Source: JBLNBN01 sp050260015 (GTDB lineage Bacteria > Bacteroidota > Ignavibacteria > Kapaibacteriales > UBA2268). Taken from it: a stretch of 9,043 nt of DNA. Location: NCBI GenBank assembly GCA_050260015.1, contig JBLNBN010000012.1, positions 1 to 9,043 of the forward strand, given 5' to 3'. Of the stretch, positions 5,624-9,043 are shown piece by piece. Both the position numbers and the translations under genes were made by a program. How positions within the stretch are numbered: position 1 is the first letter of the stretch; each line of letters begins with the position of its first letter. The notes under the pieces were generated by a model. That model was not told where the DNA came from and did no database searches. It saw nothing but the letters and a program-made list of their open reading frames with translations.

Positions 5624-7606
5624 CTAATTCTTATAAATACTCCTACTTATATACTTAACCAATATATCGGCGTCGAGGGAGAAGTCGAAGTTTTCCAGGT
5701 AATATTCGTTTAAGCGGCGGACGGCTTCCGGCGCGAGGTTTTGCCCGCGGCTGATGGCGGCGAGACTTATTAGGCCCGGCTTGCCGACGGTCTTTTCGCC
5801 GTTTACCGGCATAACGCCCACCATCGTTTTCCGGCCCTTTAGGAGTTGCGCGAATTTCTTAAGGGATGCGGCGCGGTTTGAACTAAATAACAGTATGAAA
5901 GGAAGGCCGAGCGTCAGGCAAAGGATGGCTGCGATTATGTCAATCGCGCGCTTTATGGCGCGGTACCGTATGTTTGCAAGGTTAAACTTTTGCGCGGTCA
6001 GTCCCGGCGATATCTCGTTTATTATCTGCGAAGCGACGAGTTCGTCGTATTCCTGGGCGATATGGAATTTTACTCCCGAGCTCGCGGACTGGGTAAGGAT
6101 GCGCATTAGCTCCGCCCGGGTCATTTCCGAATCCGTTATTATTATTTCTTTTAGCCTGTGCCGCTCGATTATCTTCTGAAGGAAGTCGATGGAGCCGAGC
6201 GTCGGCAAGTCCGGGGCGCCGTCCTGCTCCGACGAGGTAGAAACAACGCCCGCCAAAACCAAGTTTTTCAAGTTCTTTTCGCGCAGTTCTCGCGCGATGC
6301 TCTCCGTGTGAGGATTAGCGCCAATAAAGGCAATCCTCCTATCCCGCTCTCTTCCAATAAATTTATCGTAGAGCGCGAGCGCCGTGCGCGTTAGTACGGC
6401 AAATCCCATCGTCGCGCCTATAGTAAAAAGCAGCACTCCGCGGCTGAAAGCCCACTCCCGGAAATAGTAGGTTAAGGAAGAAAGCACGAAGAACGCCGCA
6501 AGCAAACCTATCCCCGCGCGCCGAAGGCTCGACTGGCGCTCGAAGTAGCCGCCGACCGAAAATATCGAGAGTAATACAACTATCGTTACTATTAACGGGG
6601 CCCAAGGGTAAGCGTATTCGGGAAAGCCGAAAAACTCGCCGAACTTAACGCGCGAGCCGATGATCATCGCGGCGTTAAGCGCGAGCGCGTCCGTCGCTAT
6701 TAAGAATATATCCCGGCGGAACCTGCTTGCGTAAGCCATCAGGGTTCGCACCGTTATGCCCATTCGCAGGAAAGCGAGGAATACTTTAGAGCCTCCGAAG
6801 TACTTCCCGGCAAATATCTCCATCGCCTCGTAGAAGTGCTTTATTTCGTTTATCGAACTGCGGCGAGTGCTCTCGCCCTTGAAATGGATTATTGAGGTTT
6901 CGTGGTAGTAGGCAACTTTATAGCCCGCGCGCTGGACGCTGTAGCAGAGGTCGAGATCGTCGCCGTACATAAAGTAAATGGGATCGAACCCCCCGGCCTT
7001 CAATACGGCCTCGCGACGGCAGAACATAAACGCGCCAATGACGGCGTCGATGTAATAAGTCTCGTCGACTGAGCGAAATGTTTGATTATATTGAGCGAAA
7101 ATTTTTGATTTAGGGAAGAGCTTCTGCAGCCCGAAGAGCCTCGTGAAGGACGCCCATGGGGTTGGCAGTCCGCGACGGCAGGCGAGTTGGAAGCTTCCGT
7201 CGGGATTTAATACTTTGCAGCCGGCTATCCCAACCTCGGAGTTAGCGTCCATGTAACTCTTCATCGATTTTAACGTCTTCTCTTCAAGGATCGTATCGGG
7301 ATTTAAGATTAAAATGTACTTCCCGGTCGAAACGTTAATTCCAATATTATTAGCTTTGGAAAAACCAAGATTATCCTGCAGGGCGATAAATTTCACTTCG
7401 TTAAAGAGCGGCTGGAGCGCTTCGACGGAGCCGTCCTGCGAATTGTTATCGACGACGATCGTCTCTACCGTTAATCCCTGCGAAGCCGTGCGAATGGACT
7501 TTAAGCACTGCTGCAGGAAGTCCTTAACATTGTAGTTTACGATGACTATGGAGATGTCTGCCGGTTTCAATGTTTTTCGTAATTTTGGAACTAAATTGAA
7601 TCGCAA
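5624..7606 (-). CDS. GT2 glycosyltransferase fused to degenerate WcaJ/WbaP-type sugar transferase
   Basis: 660 residues, inner membrane, probably building a surface polysaccharide. Residues 16-270 are a WbbL-like GT2 domain: ISIVIVNYN (18-26), VVDNNSQDGS (51-60), the nucleotide-sugar/metal motif NPD (102-104), FDPIYFMYGDDLDL (207-220). Four probable membrane helices follow (about 298-318, 335-353, 364-381, 388-410). Next is the Rossmann-like domain of polyprenyl-phosphate hexose-1-phosphate transferases (RRIAFIGANPHTESIAREL, 423-441; LPTLGSI, 467-473), then the KRAIDIIAAILCLTLGLPF membrane hairpin (552-570). In normal family members this is followed by a catalytic stretch (R-x-G, KFRSM, DE, LDELPQ) of some 60-80 residues. 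Here it is absent and the chain passes straight to LLKGRKTMVGVMP (588-600, against the usual VGPRP), GKPGL (608-612) and NEYYLENFDFSLDADILVKY. Phosphotransfer activity is therefore unlikely, while GT2 activity looks intact. No ATG precedes the GT2 domain. The likely start is TTG at 7604-7606, with TTG at codon 13 as an alternative. It is divergent from the serine hydrolase. Confidence 0.88.
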   Translation of the reverse strand: MRFNLVPKLRKTLKPADISIVIVNYNVKDFLQQCLKSIRTASQGLTVETIVVDNNSQDGSVEALQPLFNEVKFIALQDNLGFSKANNIGINVSTGKYILILNPDTILEEKTLKSMKSYMDANSEVGIAGCKVLNPDGSFQLACRRGLPTPWASFTRLFGLQKLFPKSKIFAQYNQTFRSVDETYYIDAVIGAFMFCRREAVLKAGGFDPIYFMYGDDLDLCYSVQRAGYKVAYYHETSIIHFKGESTRRSSINEIKHFYEAMEIFAGKYFGGSKVFLAFLRMGITVRTLMAYASRFRRDIFLIATDALALNAAMIIGSRVKFGEFFGFPEYAYPWAPLIVTIVVLLSIFSVGGYFERQSSLRRAGIGLLAAFFVLSSLTYYFREWAFSRGVLLFTIGATMGFAVLTRTALALYDKFIGRERDRRIAFIGANPHTESIARELREKNLKNLVLAGVVSTSSEQDGAPDLPTLGSIDFLQKIIERHRLKEIIITDSEMTRAELMRILTQSASSGVKFHIAQEYDELVASQIINEISPGLTAQKFNLANIRYRAIKRAIDIIAAILCLTLGLPFILLFSSNRAASLKKFAQLLKGRKTMVGVMPVNGEKTVGKPGLISLAAISRGQNLAPEAVRRLNEYYLENFDFSLDADILVKYISRSIYKN

Positions 7607-7652
7607 AATAACTAAATAATAGAGATTTCCTCACAAAGGAAAGATTTTTTAT
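7607..7652. promoter_or_regulatory. 46-bp divergent spacer
   Basis: This very short AT-rich gap separates the glycosyltransferase start from the serine hydrolase start, so their promoters must overlap or lie within the coding ends. On the + side AAAGGA (7636-7641) sits 12 bases before the ATG and could be a ribosome-binding site. On the - side a GAGGAA (complement of 7627-7632) is about 20 bases from the TTG, which is too far for a normal Shine-Dalgarno. No clear promoter hexamers were recognised. Confidence 0.35.
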
Positions 7653-8798
7653 ATGAATCGAACAAACGGAAAGATAACCTCTAAAATTTGTAAGGCCTTG
7701 CTTTGGGCGGCCTCAGTATTAACCTTGACTGCGCCTCTTAACGCGCGAATGCGTGCCGAAGAGTTCGACGCCGTCCTTAATTATTATTTTCAAAATCGTG
7801 AGTTCTCCGGCGTTGTACTGTTGGCTAAAGCCGATTCGATAATCTACCAGCGCGCCGTCGGTTTTTCCGACTACGACCTGAGGACGCCGAATTACGTCTG
7901 GTCGCGCTTTCGCATAGCTTCCCTTACTAAGCCTATCGCCGCGACCATAGCGATGAGGCTCGTAGAGCGGGGTGAGCTTGACCTGGACAAAACCGTTCGC
8001 CACTACATACCAAATTACCCAAAGAAGACCGGGAATAAAATCACCGTAGCGAACTTGCTTTCGCACTCCTCCGGATTGCCGCATTACGACGGCATACAGG
8101 ACTTCTTTGCGAAGTACTCGACGAAGAGTTACAAGCACGACGAGTTCATAAAGCTCTTCTGGGATTTGGATTTGCTATTCCCTCCAGGAACTAAAAGCCA
8201 ATATTCGAGCTTTAATTATTACCTTTTGGGAGTTATACTCGAAAAGGTAACCGGCAAGACGTGGGATCAGCTCGTAGCCGACGAAATAACTACGCCTCTT
8301 GGACTTACGAATACAGGAGTCCTGACGCAAGCGGTAATACCCGACCTCGTTTACGGCTACGCCAGGTACAGCGGCCCTATCGAGCGAGCTACCTTCCGGG
8401 ATATGTCCACGGCGCTTGCAACGGGGGATATTTACTCCACGGCCCACGATTTATTAACCTTCTCGCGCTCGTTCGACAATAATTTGCTCGTAAGCGAAGA
8501 ATCGAAGCGTAGGATGTTCCGCGACTTCGTGCCGGGCTTCGGCTACGGCTTTGGATGGTGCATTACGAAGACCGCCTCCCCGTTAACCGGCTCGAGCGAC
8601 ACGATGGTTTGGCACCTCGGAGGAACAAACGGATTCCGCTCCTATATCGCCAAGTACGTTGGCGACGGGCTAACGATTGTTATGCTTTCAAATTATGAGT
8701 TTATCGACCAGGAGAGCTTATTGGAAAATATCCGCGCAGTCGTCGCCGGCCGGCAAACAAAACTGCCGGATTTCTCAACCCGGCAGTCATCAAAATAA
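7653..8798 (+). CDS. Exported serine hydrolase, beta-lactamase/class C fold
   Basis: A 381-residue member of the broad family that includes AmpC beta-lactamases, DD-peptidases and family VIII esterases, so the actual substrate cannot be told from sequence. The N-terminus looks like a Sec signal peptide: basic start, hydrophobic ALLWAASVLTLTA (15-27) and possible cleavage after LNA (29-31). No lipobox Cys is present, so it is probably periplasmic or secreted. Catalytic motifs are SLTK (Ser90, Lys93), YSS (Tyr184; the third position is Ser instead of the Asn of classical Y-x-N) and HLGG (His321-Gly323), replacing the K-T-G of true class C enzymes. Together with LLSHSSGLP (135-143), PPGTKSQYSS (177-186) and YYLLGVILEKVTG (189-201), this points to the esterase/peptidase-like part of the family. 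True beta-lactam resistance should not be inferred. The ATG at 7653 fits the signal peptide. The last 15 or so residues are unconserved and overlap a hairpin. Confidence 0.92.
   Translation: MNRTNGKITSKICKALLWAASVLTLTAPLNARMRAEEFDAVLNYYFQNREFSGVVLLAKADSIIYQRAVGFSDYDLRTPNYVWSRFRIASLTKPIAATIAMRLVERGELDLDKTVRHYIPNYPKKTGNKITVANLLSHSSGLPHYDGIQDFFAKYSTKSYKHDEFIKLFWDLDLLFPPGTKSQYSSFNYYLLGVILEKVTGKTWDQLVADEITTPLGLTNTGVLTQAVIPDLVYGYARYSGPIERATFRDMSTALATGDIYSTAHDLLTFSRSFDNNLLVSEESKRRMFRDFVPGFGYGFGWCITKTASPLTGSSDTMVWHLGGTNGFRSYIAKYVGDGLTIVMLSNYEFIDQESLLENIRAVVAGRQTKLPDFSTRQSSK
8762..8787 (-). terminator. Hairpin inside the serine hydrolase 3' end
   Basis: ACTGCCGG (8762-8769) and CCGGCAGT (8780-8787) make a perfect 8-bp stem with a ten-base loop, lying in the last codons of the serine hydrolase. 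Read on the minus strand it is followed by TTTTGTTTG, giving it the shape of an intrinsic terminator for transcription coming from the right of the window. On the + strand the following bases are A-rich, so it may only protect the mRNA end of the hydrolase gene. Confidence 0.4.
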
Positions 8799-8945
8799 AA
8801 TCGCGTTATTAGTCTATCATTGTATGCTAAATATCTTGGAGGAAGCGTAAGCATCAGTATATTGAAAGGTTTGTCACTCAGAGATTCCATAAAACGCTTC
8901 GCCTTTTACTCAAATGGCGGAAGATGTTAATAGCTTTTCTTGTCC

Positions 8946-9011
8946 AACGCCTACGGCGTTGCTTATAGGCCGCAAAGCGCCGGTTACAGATGTATTACGC
9001 CTATGGCGTAA
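8946..9011. repeat. Paired ACGCC-TAY-GGCGT palindromes
   Basis: AACGCC-TAC-GGCGTT (8946-8960) and TTACGCC-TAT-GGCGTAA (8995-9011) are perfect hairpins with three-base loops. They share the core ACGCCTAYGGCGT and their starts lie 49 bases apart. They belong to the 245-bp gene-free tail after the serine hydrolase (8799-9043), in which I see no credible coding sequence. They are probably a REP-like intergenic repeat, with the second copy carrying compensating changes that keep the stem. Confidence 0.55.
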
Positions 9012-9043
9012 CTGTCATCGAATTATTCGATAGATTTTTGACG

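Noticed and set aside
8860..8900. Another copy of the TTCGCT/CTCAGA repeat (TTTGTCACTCAGAGATTCC)
   Set aside because: Only scattered words match the element at 61-98 and no stem forms, so the similarity is too weak to annotate.
8946..9011. Start of a CRISPR array
   Set aside because: Only two short, non-identical palindromes about 49 bases apart, with no repeat longer than the hairpin and no cas gene.

Overview
This is a bacterial chromosomal window with four intact protein genes and one broken one. They sit among compact intergenic stretches that are rich in short palindromes. The genes are of moderate GC and use many GCG/CGC codons, while the spacers are clearly more AT-rich. Ribosome-binding sites are weak or absent before most starts. 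A DsrK/HdrD-like Fe-S protein, a canonical UvrA and a WbbL-type glycosyltransferase fused to a sugar-transferase-like domain would suit an environmental, possibly anaerobic bacterium, perhaps of the FCB assemblage. That placement is a guess: no marker gene here settles the phylum.

Layout. 1-226 is non-coding and holds several hairpin or REP-like repeats downstream of uvrA. 227-3022 (-) is uvrA, the damage-recognition ATPase of nucleotide excision repair. A 116-bp divergent spacer separates it from 3139-4713 (+), a cytosolic-type two-[4Fe-4S] plus CCG-domain oxidoreductase subunit resembling DsrK/HmeD/HdrD. That gene is followed by a dense cluster of terminator-like hairpins (4729-4812) and an AT-rich stretch with two perfect palindromes. 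4948-5467 is a roughly 520-bp unit: a DUF559 (Vsr-like PD-(D/E)XK endonuclease fold) gene with an in-frame amber stop, enclosed by 43-45-bp imperfect inverted repeats that each contain a CTCTCCCC/GGGGAGAG hairpin. More repeat fragments follow up to 5620.

5624-7606 (-) is a 660-residue fusion. A GT2 glycosyltransferase is joined to the four-helix membrane region, the Rossmann-like domain and a shortened C-terminal domain of a polyprenyl-phosphate hexose-1-phosphate transferase (WcaJ/WbaP type). The segment that normally carries the catalytic Asp/Glu is missing. Starting 46 bp away in the opposite direction, 7653-8798 (+) encodes an exported serine hydrolase of the beta-lactamase/class C fold. 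The last 245 bp are non-coding and contain two related perfect palindromes.

How the genes relate. No operon is visible: each gene stands alone or in a divergent pair, and the functions (DNA repair, redox, surface polysaccharide, cell-envelope hydrolase) are not obviously one pathway. The observations most worth following are the GT2/pseudo-phosphoglycosyltransferase fusion and the inverted-repeat-flanked DUF559 pseudogene with what looks like a second element remnant beside it. I saw no CRISPR array, tRNA, rRNA or transposase gene.
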